From Palsa-1439 sp050015495 (GTDB lineage Bacteria > Verrucomicrobiota > Verrucomicrobiia > Palsa-1439): a DNA stretch of 64,000 bases. The notes below the pieces were generated by a model that was given only the letters and a program-made list of their open reading frames with translations, was not told where the DNA came from and made no database searches. Within the stretch, counting starts at the first letter, position 1. Every line of letters starts with the position of its first letter. Below, one piece after another: positions 41,919-50,268 of the stretch. The position numbers were made by a program, and so were the translations under genes. The stretch spans positions 124,001 to 188,000 of the forward strand of contig JBEKBH010000001.1 of NCBI GenBank assembly GCA_050015495.1, in the 5' to 3' direction.

Positions 41919-43153
41919 GAAGCCTTCCGCAAAATCTCCGTCGCCCTGGATATGCTGACGCGCTCTTCCGTTTCCGCCGTAAGGTTCTTCAGCTTCACTT
42001 CGCCAGCCTTCCACTCGTCCGGTCCGACCACCAGCGCGTAACGAGCTCCGGCCGCCGAAGCCGACTGAAACTGCTTGCCTACCTTCGTTTCGGTGAACGC
42101 GTAGTCTACCGCAATTCCCGCGTCGCGCAACTGGTGAATCAGCTTGAGCGCCTCTGCCCGTAGCGCCTCATCGGCGATAACCACGTAGCAATCCAATCCC
42201 CAATCAACTTTCGGAAGCAGCCCGCGATCTTTCAACAATTCTCCCAGCACGACATCGCCCATACCAAACCCCAGCGCAGGCAAATCGACGCCGCTCACCT
42301 GTTTCAAGAGATTGTCGTAACGACCACCGCCCGCAATGGCGCGCAGTTCACCCTTCCGATCGTGAATCTCCCACACAATCCCCGTGTAGTAAGCCAGCCC
42401 GCGCACAATCTTGAAATCCACCTGGCAATACGCCGACAAATCACCAAGCTCCGCAAGCGCCTCTTGCAGCTCTGGCGCGTCGGCTTCGGACTTTCCCTCA
42501 GCGATTGCCAGAATCTCTCCGACCCTTTCCGTCGAAAATCCCGTCGCAGACAGTTTCTCTTTCGTCTTCTCCAGCGGCTCGCGCTCCAACTTATCAATTG
42601 CTTGGAACGCCGCGTATTGCTTGTCCTCCGCGAGTCCCGCCCCCGAAAGGTACCGCTGCCATGCCCGACGGTCAGACACGCGCACCACGAAGTCGTCCTT
42701 CGTAAGCCCAAAACTGCGCAGTGTATCGATGGCCAGCCCAATCAATTCAGCATCGGCGCTGACGTCGGTCTCGCCGATGATGTCGGCATTGAATTGAAAG
42801 TGCTCGCGCAAGCGTCCGCGTTGCTGTTTCTCGTAGCGGAACAGTTGCGGGATGGCGAACCACTTGATCGGCTTCTTGTAGTCGCGGTGATGCGCGCCGA
42901 CCATCCGGGCCAGTGTCGGTGTCATCTCGGGCCGCAACGCCACGGCCCGTTCGCCTTTGTCCACGAAATTGAATAGTTGCCCGACAATCTCATCGCCCGA
43001 TTTTTGCGTGTACAACTCAAGCGGTTCCAGTGGCGGGCCGTCGTACTCCCGAAAACCGTAACGCCGCGCGACATCACGCCATTTCGCGAAGATATAGCGG
43101 CGAATGGCGAGCGTTTCGGGATAGAAATCGCGAAAACCGGGTAACGGATTCAT
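41915..43153 (-). CDS. hisS: Histidyl-tRNA synthetase
   Basis: The 412-residue protein starts MNPLPGFRDFYPETLAIRRY, shows class II motif 2 (FRYEKQQRGRLREHFQFNADIIG), AVALRPEMTPTLARMV, the HisA block AGGGRYDNLLKQVSG and motif 3 region ALGFGMGDVVLGELL, and has a C-terminal anticodon-binding domain (CYVVIADEALRAEAL to GPDEWKAGEVKLKNL). The frame extends to 43246 but the family start is at 43153. It is four-base coupled to aspS, a pairing common in bacteria. Confidence 0.95.
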   Translation of the reverse strand: MNPLPGFRDFYPETLAIRRYIFAKWRDVARRYGFREYDGPPLEPLELYTQKSGDEIVGQLFNFVDKGERAVALRPEMTPTLARMVGAHHRDYKKPIKWFAIPQLFRYEKQQRGRLREHFQFNADIIGETDVSADAELIGLAIDTLRSFGLTKDDFVVRVSDRRAWQRYLSGAGLAEDKQYAAFQAIDKLEREPLEKTKEKLSATGFSTERVGEILAIAEGKSEADAPELQEALAELGDLSAYCQVDFKIVRGLAYYTGIVWEIHDRKGELRAIAGGGRYDNLLKQVSGVDLPALGFGMGDVVLGELLKDRGLLPKVDWGLDCYVVIADEALRAEALKLIHQLRDAGIAVDYAFTETKVGKQFQSASAAGARYALVVGPDEWKAGEVKLKNLTAETEERVSISRATEILRKAS

Positions 43154-43251
43154 CGGATTCGTTCTAAAAATCGCCAGACGCGAAGCCCGTCGAGGTTCGC
43201 GCCGTCGATCTCGTTGGCGGGGACCCTCCGGGAGCCCGCCGGGCAAGCGTT

Positions 43252-43575
43252 TCAGGCCTGCGGCGGTGCGCCCTGCGGCCCGTTGTATTTTTCGGTCAAC
43301 CGCAACACCTGCTCGCGCATTTCCTTGCCGGGCTTGAACTTGACGACGGCGCGCGCGGGAATCTCCACGTCCTTGCCGGGGTCGTTCGGATTGCGGCCCA
43401 CGCGTGGCTTGCGCAATTTGACCTCGAAGACGCCGAAGTTGCGCAGCTCGACGGTCTCGCCCTTGATGAGCGCCTCCGTGATGTAATCGAGCGTCTTTTG
43501 CACAACCGTCAGCACGTCCTGTTGGATGAGGTTCGTGTCATTGCTGATCCGAATCACCAGGTCTCGCTTCGTCAT
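43252..43575 (-). CDS. HU/IHF family DNA-binding protein
   Basis: From MTKRDLVIRISNDTNLIQQDV the protein is 107 residues, with the HU dimer fold, GETVELRNFGVFEVKLRKPRVGRNPNDPGKDVEIPARAVVKFKPGK as the DNA-gripping arm region, then a short extra tail (LTEKYNGPQGAPPQA). The RNPNDP proline lies at the tip of the arm, as needed to bend DNA. It is a nucleoid-associated protein; HU versus IHF type cannot be decided with certainty. GGAG lies eight bases upstream. The start shares one base with the stop of the preceding gene (TAATG), so the two are coupled. Confidence 0.92.
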   Translation of the reverse strand: MTKRDLVIRISNDTNLIQQDVLTVVQKTLDYITEALIKGETVELRNFGVFEVKLRKPRVGRNPNDPGKDVEIPARAVVKFKPGKEMREQVLRLTEKYNGPQGAPPQA

Positions 43576-44096
43576 TATCTCTTCTCCATTTGTTCCTTTA
43601 GCTGCGTCAATTTTGGAATCCACTCTTCCGCAAATCGGTACACCCCGTACGCCGCGGCGATCATGATCAGCAAAATCACGATCGGGTTGGCGAACACGTT
43701 TCGCATCCCGACGGCAAACGTGCTGATGCTCCGCAACTGCGCCTGTCGCCCCCGGAGCCGTCCCAGTAGCGCCTGCAGCCCCATGTACGTCCCGTGCCAC
43801 TCCGTTGCCAGCTTCTTGGACATGCCCTCTGGCAGTTCCTTGAACGACGACAAACTCGGCACGCCGTTCAACAGCCGCAACGCCCGATCGTCCCGCTCCG
43901 CTTCCGAGGCCAGCATAACCATCAACGCCTCATACTCTTGCGCGATCTGGCTCTTCAAATCCAGAAACGCCCCCTCCTCTTCGCCCGTAAACGGGTCGCC
44001 CTTGAATCCTCGATCCAAGAACTGGCTCAACCGCTTCCACGACCCAACAAATGCCTCGACTCTCTGAATATTTCTCTCCAGATTCCGGTCGCGCAT
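43575..44096 (-). CDS. Hypothetical protein with C-terminal membrane helix
   Basis: The 173-residue protein is mostly helical and charged (RNLERNIQRVEAFVGSWKRL... EEEGAFLDLKSQIAQEYEALM), with a hydrophobic segment near the C-terminus (PIVILLIMIAAAYGVYRF) and a short KLTQLKEQMEKR coiled tail. I do not recognise the family. It is coupled to the HU gene by a one-base overlap and probably forms the start of that two-gene unit. The region 44097-44221 upstream holds only a short GC-rich imperfect repeat. Confidence 0.75.
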   Translation of the reverse strand: MRDRNLERNIQRVEAFVGSWKRLSQFLDRGFKGDPFTGEEEGAFLDLKSQIAQEYEALMVMLASEAERDDRALRLLNGVPSLSSFKELPEGMSKKLATEWHGTYMGLQALLGRLRGRQAQLRSISTFAVGMRNVFANPIVILLIMIAAAYGVYRFAEEWIPKLTQLKEQMEKR

Positions 44097-44221
44097 CGAT
44101 CTTCTTCTTTACCTTCCTTGCCCGCAATCGCTTACGAGTCTTTTCTCTCTGACACCTTTCCGTGTCAATCTAGTGCCACGGCTGCCTGCCGTCAAGCCAA
44201 ATGGCTTGTGTACCAACGACT

Positions 44222-45160
44222 TCAGCAATTGCCGCGCCGATTGCCCCAAAATTCCTCAATTGCCCCCAGCACTCCGGCCACGTCATTGTCGCAAAAACGC
44301 ACCACCCGCACGCGTTCGCCGCGTGGTTCCCAGATCGGCAGCGAGTCACTCCCGAACATCGCCACCACGGGGATTCCCACCGCCGCGGCCACATGCGTGA
44401 TGCCGGAATCGTTCCCCAGAAACAATGCGCACCGCTCCAACACCGCCGCCAGCTCCACCAGCTTCAGCCGGCTGGCCACCGTGACCGGCCGCGGCTCCAG
44501 CAGCCTTGTCAGCTTTCCCACCACGCGTTCATCCGCCTCGCCCTCGACCACCAGCAGTTGCGCCGCCCACTCGTCGGACACCCACCGCGCCACCGCCGCA
44601 AAATTCTCCACCGGCCAGTTCTTCTTCTCACTCCCGCTCCCGGGATGGATCGCCACAATCGGCTCGCGTCCCACCATCTTCAGGAATCGCGACGCCATCT
44701 CGCGATCCGAATCGCTCGGATGAATCTTCGCCCGCGGCTCCTCCACGTAAATCGCCAGCGCCTCCAGCGGACGGCAATAATGTTTCGCCGCGTGCGTGTC
44801 CTTGGGTCGCGGCGAGGCCTCGATCACCTGCTTGACCCCGCACCGGCGCACGTTGTTGGCGAACAAACTGTCGGGATCGAACAAATACGAAATGACCACG
44901 TTGAAACTGCCGAAATATTCCATCAACTCGGGATCGAGCACCGAGTTGGGTATGAAAAAGCCCGCCATCGCCTTGGCGTCAATCGACCGCGTCGCGTCCG
45001 CGTAATACCGTCCCCGCGCCAGCTCGATGATGTGCGGGTACCCGAGGATCTCGATCCGCGCGTCCGGCCAGTGCTCGCGCAACGCGCCGACGGCCGGCAA
45101 CGTCATGATGAAATCCCCAATCGCCCCACCCCGCACCACCAGTATTCGCGGCGTTTTCAT
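44222..45160 (-). CDS. Glycosyltransferase family 9 (LPS heptosyltransferase-like)
   Basis: The 312-residue protein opens RILVVRGGAIGDFIMTLPAVGAL, the GT9 acceptor site with the essential Asp (GDF), and has VAIHPGSGSEKKNWPVENFAAVARW and CALFLGNDSGITHVAAAVGIPVVAMFGSDS for ADP-heptose binding. It adds heptose or a related sugar to lipid A core. The last gene of the folE-miaB run, it overlaps the preceding membrane gene by four bases. A second GT9 is at 57281. Which step each performs is not decided by sequence alone. Confidence 0.9.
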   Translation of the reverse strand: MKTPRILVVRGGAIGDFIMTLPAVGALREHWPDARIEILGYPHIIELARGRYYADATRSIDAKAMAGFFIPNSVLDPELMEYFGSFNVVISYLFDPDSLFANNVRRCGVKQVIEASPRPKDTHAAKHYCRPLEALAIYVEEPRAKIHPSDSDREMASRFLKMVGREPIVAIHPGSGSEKKNWPVENFAAVARWVSDEWAAQLLVVEGEADERVVGKLTRLLEPRPVTVASRLKLVELAAVLERCALFLGNDSGITHVAAAVGIPVVAMFGSDSLPIWEPRGERVRVVRFCDNDVAGVLGAIEEFWGNRRGNC

Positions 45161-45438
45161 CTCGATATCCGGTTCTCAAGCGCAGTCCGCGTGAATCGAC
45201 GAATCGCCATCAGTATCAGAAGGTAGAGCAGCGCAACGGGCGCGGCAAAAAGCAAACTGATCGGCCAAAGATTGCTCTGGTGCGCAAATCCGGAAGTTGT
45301 CACGCCGAACACGGGGATCATCAGTAGCAATGGCACTGCCGCGGCGATTCTCCAGCCTCCCCTCCAGCGCACCAGCACGTAAACCTGCGCCACGAAGTAC
45401 CCCGCAACCGCGAGCCACATCGCGTCGACAATATCCAT
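45157..45438 (-). CDS. Small membrane protein, unknown function
   Basis: The protein (93 residues from MDIVDAMWLAVAGYF) has three hydrophobic segments (DAMWLAVAGYFVAQVYVLV, WRIAAAVPLLLMIPVFGV, LLFAAPVALLYLLILMAI) and a basic RRFTRTALENRISR end. The GGAG sequence lies just three bases before the ATG, closer than ideal, so a start slightly upstream is possible. It overlaps the GT9 start by four bases. The family is unknown. Confidence 0.65.
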   Translation of the reverse strand: MDIVDAMWLAVAGYFVAQVYVLVRWRGGWRIAAAVPLLLMIPVFGVTTSGFAHQSNLWPISLLFAAPVALLYLLILMAIRRFTRTALENRISR

Positions 45439-45449
45439 CAGCTCCTCGC

Positions 45450-45992
45450 TCAATACACGCACAACCCCAGCACGACCAGCAGCACGCCCACGAGACTGCC
45501 CAGAAAACAGGCGGCGCGGCACCGCGTGTTGTTGGCGGTGACAAAACCAACCAAGTCACGCACCTGATGCGGCGCGCTTGCCATCCACACCGCCACGCAC
45601 ACCCAGATGTACGCCAGCACGGTGACGATCAGCCGCATCGGCAACTCGCTCTGGTCCGCCGCATCCACCATGAGCTTGGCGATCAGCAGCACCAGCGCCG
45701 CCAGAGCGCGCAACGCCAGAAATTGGTCGGCAAATTGAATCACCAGGAAGTACGCAATCGGCACGCCGATGACCACCAATGGTCGGGCCCACGCCCAGTC
45801 GTCCGTGGCGGCATTGAACATCACAATCCCCGCCCACACGGCGCACACCCCCATGAGGATTCGCCCCCAGAGCACCGAGCGCGGGAATTTTCGCGCGCAT
45901 TCGCCGAATTTTTCGGGCGCCACAATGCCGGGCACCCGCCCGGCAATGCTCGCCACGCCGATAATGGTCGATGTGATGGCTAGTCGTGTCAT
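45450..45992 (-). CDS. Integral membrane protein, unknown function
   Basis: The 180-residue protein has about six helices, including RILMGVCAVWAGIVMF, PLVVIGVPIAYFLVIQFA, LRALAALVLLIAKLMVDAA, MRLIVTVLAYIWVCVAVWM and a final FLGSLVGVLLVVLGLCVY. No catalytic motif is apparent. It overlaps the miaB stop by four bases and ends just upstream of the next small membrane gene, so it belongs to the folE-miaB transcript. Its function is not inferable from the window. Confidence 0.75.
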   Translation of the reverse strand: MTRLAITSTIIGVASIAGRVPGIVAPEKFGECARKFPRSVLWGRILMGVCAVWAGIVMFNAATDDWAWARPLVVIGVPIAYFLVIQFADQFLALRALAALVLLIAKLMVDAADQSELPMRLIVTVLAYIWVCVAVWMASAPHQVRDLVGFVTANNTRCRAACFLGSLVGVLLVVLGLCVY

Positions 45993-47341
45993 AAATTGTG
46001 AATGGCGATGTCGCCGTAAAGTGTGATGTGTGTCGCGCGCTCGATGCGCACGGGGAGCAGTTCGCCCTTGTGACGCTCGTTCCCGTCGAAAAAGACAATC
46101 TTGTTGGTGCGCGTCCGGCCGAACATCCGTTTGCCGGCCTTCTCGCTCCGGCCTTCGACGAGAATCTCCACCGTCTGGCCAACAAGCTTCTGATACTTGC
46201 GCGCCATGCCGGCATTCAGGATTTCCAGGAGCGCCTGGTTGCGGCGTTCCTTCTCCCTCTCAGTCACCTGGTCCGGCATATCCGCCGCGGGTGTGTCCTG
46301 TCGCTTCGAGTACTTGAAGATGTACGCCTGGTCGAACTGCACGTCCCGCATCAACGACGCCGTTTCCTCGAAATCGTCTTCCGTCTCACCGGGGAACCCC
46401 GCGATGATGTCGGTGCTGATGGCGATCTTTGGTTGCGCCGCGCGCAGCTTGTCCACGATGCGCAGATACCACTCGCGCGTGTACCCGCGGTTCATCGCCT
46501 TCAAGATGCGATTCGACCCGCTCTGCACGGGCAGATGCGCGTGCTCGCACAGCTTCGGCAGCTCCGCATACGCCCGCACCAGGTCGTCGCCAAACCCTTT
46601 CGGGTGTGGTGCGGTGAACCGGATCCGCTCCAACCCCTTCACCTCATGCACGGCTTCGAGCAGTTGCACGAACGCCGATTTCCCGTTCTTCTTGCGAATC
46701 TCCTTCCGCCCGTAGCCGGTGACGATCTGCCCGAGCAGCGTCACTTCCTTCACGCCGCCCTCGACCAGCCGCCCCACTTCCTCGACGATCTCCGCGATGG
46801 ACCGGCTCCGTTCGTTCCCCCGCGTGTACGGCACGATGCAAAACGTGCAATACATCTCGCATCCCTGCATGATGCTGACGAACCCCGCGACCTGCCGGTC
46901 GCCGTTCGTGCCCGACACGTGGTCCTTGATTGTCGATTCGCTGCCAGGTTCTTCCGCGACGTCCACAATCGCGTCGCCGCCCTCGCGCGCAAAAATCTCA
47001 TCCAAATATTCCGGCACGCGATGAAAGCGCTGGGTGCCGACCACGAGATCGACCGCCGACTGTTTCTCAGCGAGCGATGCGCCCCGGCTTTGCGCCATGC
47101 AACCCATATACCCGAGCACGAGGTCCGGCTTGCGCTCCTTGAGGTGCCCGAGAAGATCCATCTTGCCGACCGCTTTCCGCTCGGCCAGATCGCGCACGCT
47201 GCACGTGTTCAGCAACACCACGTCCGCGTCGCGCTCCGACGGCGCAATGTCGTACCCGCGCGCCCGCAGCATGGCCGCGACCGCTTCGCTGTCGCGCTCG
47301 TTCATCTGGCAACCGTAGGTCTTGATGTAGACGCGTTTCAT
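45989..47341 (-). CDS. miaB: tRNA-2-methylthio-N6-dimethylallyladenosine synthase MiaB
   Basis: The 450-residue protein starts MKRVYIKTYGCQMNERDSE. It carries the methylthiotransferase cluster cysteines Cys11, Cys47 and Cys81, the radical-SAM motif CEMYCTFC (Cys161, 165, 168), IMQGCEMYC context, LPVQSGSNRILKAMNRGYTREWY, TDIIAGFPGETEDDF and a C-terminal TRAM domain (GQTVEILVEGRSEKAGKRM). It adds the methylthio group at position 37 of certain tRNAs. The start at 47341 overlaps the folE stop by one base (TGATG); the long frame beyond it is antisense of folE. Confidence 0.95.
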   Translation of the reverse strand: MKRVYIKTYGCQMNERDSEAVAAMLRARGYDIAPSERDADVVLLNTCSVRDLAERKAVGKMDLLGHLKERKPDLVLGYMGCMAQSRGASLAEKQSAVDLVVGTQRFHRVPEYLDEIFAREGGDAIVDVAEEPGSESTIKDHVSGTNGDRQVAGFVSIMQGCEMYCTFCIVPYTRGNERSRSIAEIVEEVGRLVEGGVKEVTLLGQIVTGYGRKEIRKKNGKSAFVQLLEAVHEVKGLERIRFTAPHPKGFGDDLVRAYAELPKLCEHAHLPVQSGSNRILKAMNRGYTREWYLRIVDKLRAAQPKIAISTDIIAGFPGETEDDFEETASLMRDVQFDQAYIFKYSKRQDTPAADMPDQVTEREKERRNQALLEILNAGMARKYQKLVGQTVEILVEGRSEKAGKRMFGRTRTNKIVFFDGNERHKGELLPVRIERATHITLYGDIAIHNL

Positions 47342-47928
47342 CAGACGTTCGGCCGGCCGCAAATCAGGGCCATGATCTCCGTGCGGCTGGTCACGTTCTT
47401 CTCGAACGCGCCCCGCATCGCCGAGGTAATCACCGACGACCCCGGCTTCTTCACCCCGCGCATCGTCATGCACGTGTGCACCGCCTCGCATACGACCGCC
47501 ACGCCCTTCGGTTGGAGTTCGGCATTGATGATGTCCGCGATCTGGCTCGTCATCCGCTCCTGCACCTGCGGCCGACGCGCGAACGATTCCACCACCCGCG
47601 CCAGCTTCGAGATGCCGACGATATGGCCGTTGGGAATGTAGGCCACGTGGGCCTGGCCGAAGAACGGCATCAGATGATGCTCGCACATCGAGAAAAACGG
47701 GATGTCCTTGACGAGCACGACCTCGTGGTGTTGCTCGTCGAATTTCTTGCTCAGCGCCGCGTGCGGTTCCTGCTCGCCGTGCCCGAAGATCTCCTCGTAC
47801 ATCCGCGCCACACGGTCCGGCGTCTCGATCAATCCCTCGCGGTCGGGGTCTTCCCCGATCCCTTCGAGCAACAGCCGCACCGCTTCCCGAATCTTCTTCT
47901 TGTTAATCACTGGATGATGATCTGCCAT
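47341..47928 (-). CDS. folE: GTP cyclohydrolase I
   Basis: The 195-residue protein (start at 47928, MADHHPVINKKKI) contains GEDPDREGLIETPDRVARMYEE, FFSMCEHHLMPFFGQAHVAYIP (zinc Cys and His), GISKLARVVESFARRPQVQERMT and VVCEAVHTCMTMRGV (second zinc Cys, substrate loop). It converts GTP to dihydroneopterin triphosphate, the first step to folates. AAAGGG lies upstream of the start. It leads the minus-strand run folE-miaB-membrane genes-GT9. Confidence 0.95.
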   Translation of the reverse strand: MADHHPVINKKKIREAVRLLLEGIGEDPDREGLIETPDRVARMYEEIFGHGEQEPHAALSKKFDEQHHEVVLVKDIPFFSMCEHHLMPFFGQAHVAYIPNGHIVGISKLARVVESFARRPQVQERMTSQIADIINAELQPKGVAVVCEAVHTCMTMRGVKKPGSSVITSAMRGAFEKNVTSRTEIMALICGRPNV

Positions 47929-48070
47929 CGCGACCCTTTCAGCTTCCGCGAGCATAGCCCACGCACGCGCATTGGTCAATGCGTGTACAAACCGAGGATT
48001 GTAAGCCGCGTGCCCCACGCGGCGTGTGGTCAATGTACTTTAGCAAGCGGCAAGCGGCTCCAGACCAGTT

Positions 48071-48889
48071 TCATGGGGACGCCTTAAAGTTGATTGGAAC
48101 ATCTGGCGGAAATGGAGTGGATACGTCCCTGTCGAAGAAAAGCTCCGCAATAAATGCAACACTCAGCAGGGCGCACAAGCACACCATGACGTTGAGTAAG
48201 ATCGTCTGCGGTCTATCACGCTTGGGACTCCAAAAGAACACAAGAAACAGTGCGCCCAAAACCACGATTATTGAGACGGCCACACCCGCCGCCACTTTCC
48301 TAATAAACAACCTGAGGTTATTGCTCTTAACATTCGCATCTCTAATCTCTCCGTTGCCTGAAAATGGCGACGTAAAGCCGACTGCAGCATTCGTATCGCC
48401 CATGAACATAATCTGAATTTGACATCCTCTGCCCGGATCAAAATGTTCCCATGACAAGCGAAGCGTCGATGTTGTTTTGTTCGTCTGAACGGCAGAAATG
48501 CTGAACTTGCATACATCAGGATCACTAACGCAATAGGCCACCGTCCAATCCAAGAGAATGTCGCCTTTTACAAGTAGCAACGACAACGGCCGTCGTACGT
48601 CCGAGGGCTCTATTGGCATGGTTCCGCTATTCCAAAACTGAATTGATGTCACATATACATCATTTGTTATGGGCGTCTGGTCTCTTGCGAGAAGCCGCAA
48701 CTTTGGAGAGCTAGAGGAACTGTCGAAAACCTTGGTGCGAGTGACAAAGCGATACGAGATTTCTCGACGTTGCTGAGTCTTGTAGTAAGCGAAGATGGTC
48801 AGCCCGATACTGTAGACCGCCAGAATCAAATTCAGAATATAGGAGGGCTTCTTGAAATCAGCCCAATGTTCAGACCAGTTCATAGTCAT
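48071..48889 (-). CDS. Membrane-anchored hypothetical protein
   Basis: The 272-residue protein has an N-terminal helix (YILNLILAVYSIGLTIFAYY), a large soluble part of mainly beta character (YRFVTRTKVFDSSSS... to VGFTSPFSGNGEIRD, about residues 45-185) and two C-terminal helices (VAAGVAVSIIVVLGALFLVFF; ILLNVMVCLCALLSVAFIAEL). No known domain is recognised. GC is clearly lower than in neighbours and it sits alone between folE and the arsenic genes, suggesting recent acquisition. Confidence 0.72.
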   Translation of the reverse strand: MTMNWSEHWADFKKPSYILNLILAVYSIGLTIFAYYKTQQRREISYRFVTRTKVFDSSSSSPKLRLLARDQTPITNDVYVTSIQFWNSGTMPIEPSDVRRPLSLLLVKGDILLDWTVAYCVSDPDVCKFSISAVQTNKTTSTLRLSWEHFDPGRGCQIQIMFMGDTNAAVGFTSPFSGNGEIRDANVKSNNLRLFIRKVAAGVAVSIIVVLGALFLVFFWSPKRDRPQTILLNVMVCLCALLSVAFIAELFFDRDVSTPFPPDVPINFKASP

Positions 48890-49045
48890 ACCTGCCTACC
48901 CTCTTGCCCCGTCCATACTGAGTACTGCCTGATGGCACGCTATCTAATATGCGTCACCGGTTCAAGGACGCTTTGCGGCAGTGGCGATCGCTGCCGCCAC
49001 TCTCCTGCCCTTTTCGAACTGGCCTCCAGAACTATTTGCCTTTAC

Positions 49046-49065
49046 ATATTCGCCTATGCGAATAT
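49046..49065. promoter_or_regulatory. Likely ArsR operator (inverted repeat)
   Basis: ATATTCGC-CTAT-GCGAATAT is a perfect inverted repeat with eight-base arms, ending 33 bases before the arsC start and in AT-rich DNA unlike its surroundings. ArsR/SmtB repressors bind repeats of this kind, and arsR is in the operon. Binding is inferred from position and symmetry. Confidence 0.72.
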
Positions 49066-49098
49066 ATTGTCCCGCATGAACGCCAACGCGAGCGAACC

Positions 49099-49530
49099 AT
49101 GAACAAGCAACGCGTCCTGTTCCTGTGCACCGGCAATTCGTGCCGAAGTCATATGGCCGAGGGATGGCTCCGGAAGCTCGGCGGTGATGACTTCGATGTC
49201 TTCAGCGCCGGGTCCAAACCCGCCGGGTACGTGCATCCGCTGGCCATCGAAGCCATGCGGGAAGTCGGCGCGGACATCTCGAAGCACCGCTCGAAGTCAC
49301 TCGACGAATTCGCAGGCAAAACATTCGATTACGTCATCACCGTGTGCGACAACGCCCGCGACGCCTGCCCCGCGTTTCCGGGCGCCGCGCACCAGTTGCA
49401 CTGGAGTTTCGACGATCCCGCCCACGCGCCGGGCCCCGACGATGAGAAACGCCGCGTCTTCCGACGTGTCCGCGACGAAATTGAAAACCGCATCCGCCTC
49501 TTTCTTTCCGTTCAAAGGAAACATGGATAA
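49099..49530 (+). CDS. arsC: Arsenate reductase, thioredoxin-coupled type
   Basis: The protein (143 residues from MNKQRVLFLCTGNSCRS) has the low-molecular-weight phosphatase fold with P-loop CTGNSCR (Cys10-x5-Arg16) and the two later redox cysteines Cys83 and Cys90 in TVCDNARDAC, the three-cysteine relay of the thioredoxin-linked ArsC. HWSFDDPAHAPG follows. It reduces arsenate to arsenite, which Acr3 exports. The frame extends upstream to 48949, but that part includes the operator. It overlaps arsR by eight bases. Confidence 0.93.
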   Translation: MNKQRVLFLCTGNSCRSHMAEGWLRKLGGDDFDVFSAGSKPAGYVHPLAIEAMREVGADISKHRSKSLDEFAGKTFDYVITVCDNARDACPAFPGAAHQLHWSFDDPAHAPGPDDEKRRVFRRVRDEIENRIRLFLSVQRKHG

Positions 49531-49858
49531 ACCCAACCAACTCTTCAAAGCGTTCTCCGACGAGACACGCCTGCGAATCTTGAACCTGCTGGCGCAGCGT
49601 GACCACTGCGTCTGCGAGTTTCAGGCGATCCTCCGCGTGCCGCAGCCGCGGATTTCGCGGCACCTCGCCTACCTGCGCCGCTCGGGCCTCGTCACCGTCA
49701 GCAAGTGCGGCAAATGGGCCACGTACGGCCTCGCCAAACCCCGGAACAACGTTCACGCCGCCCTGCTCCGTTGCGTGGGAGGTTGTTTCTCCAACATCGA
49801 TTTCCTCCAGCGCGACATCGCCCGCGGACGCAAACTGAAGCGTGTCCGCTGCCAATGA
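49523..49858 (+). CDS. arsR: ArsR/SmtB family transcriptional repressor
   Basis: The 111-residue winged-helix protein has KAFSDETRLRILNLLAQRDHCVCEFQAIL and VPQPRISRHLAYLRRSGLV (recognition helix). Cys29 and Cys31 in HCVCEF correspond to the arsenite-sensing cysteine pair near helix 3. It should repress the operon from the inverted repeat at 49046 and release on arsenite. Placing arsR behind arsC instead of first is less common. The start lies inside the end of arsC (eight-base overlap), with AAAGGA upstream. Confidence 0.92.
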   Translation: MDKPNQLFKAFSDETRLRILNLLAQRDHCVCEFQAILRVPQPRISRHLAYLRRSGLVTVSKCGKWATYGLAKPRNNVHAALLRCVGGCFSNIDFLQRDIARGRKLKRVRCQ

Positions 49859-49914
49859 CCAAGAGAACTCTTTTTGCCAAGAACCTAATAGGCGCGACAC
49901 GACTGAAAAATGAA

Positions 49915-50193
49915 CCCTCACCCTGACCCTCTCCCTTCAAAAGGGCGAGGGAACGCGCTCCGTCTCCCCTCCCCTCGTGCGGGGGGAGCCGAGTCTTCGA
50001 GACGCTCCGAACCTCCGGACCGGAATTCGGAGCAAAGGATTAAGGTGAGGGCGCAAAACACAGATCTCCTCTCCCCTTGGGGGAATCGAGTCGGACGAGA
50101 AGCCGCTGGTCGTCCCGAGGCGGCAAAGGATTAGGGTGAAGGGGTACAGAACGGATCTCTTCTCCCCTCGGGGGAGAGGATTAAGGTGAGGGG
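49915..50193. repeat. Dispersed composite palindromic repeat, locus 2
   Basis: It starts with CCCTCACCCTGACC and ends GGTGAGGGG. Inside are paired CTCTCCC/GGGAGAGG arms and, in reverse orientation, the same 50-odd-base block seen at 27955 (GGGGGAATCGAGTCGG through GGCGGCAAAGG). It occupies most of the 410-base gap between arsR and acr3, which would otherwise be adjacent genes. No coding content is seen in the gap. Confidence 0.8.
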
Positions 50194-50268
50194 TTAGCCC
50201 GTTACATTAAACATGGTGAAACACCTGCGGGCAGCAACATTCACCGAATCAACGAAAGCACAATCGAC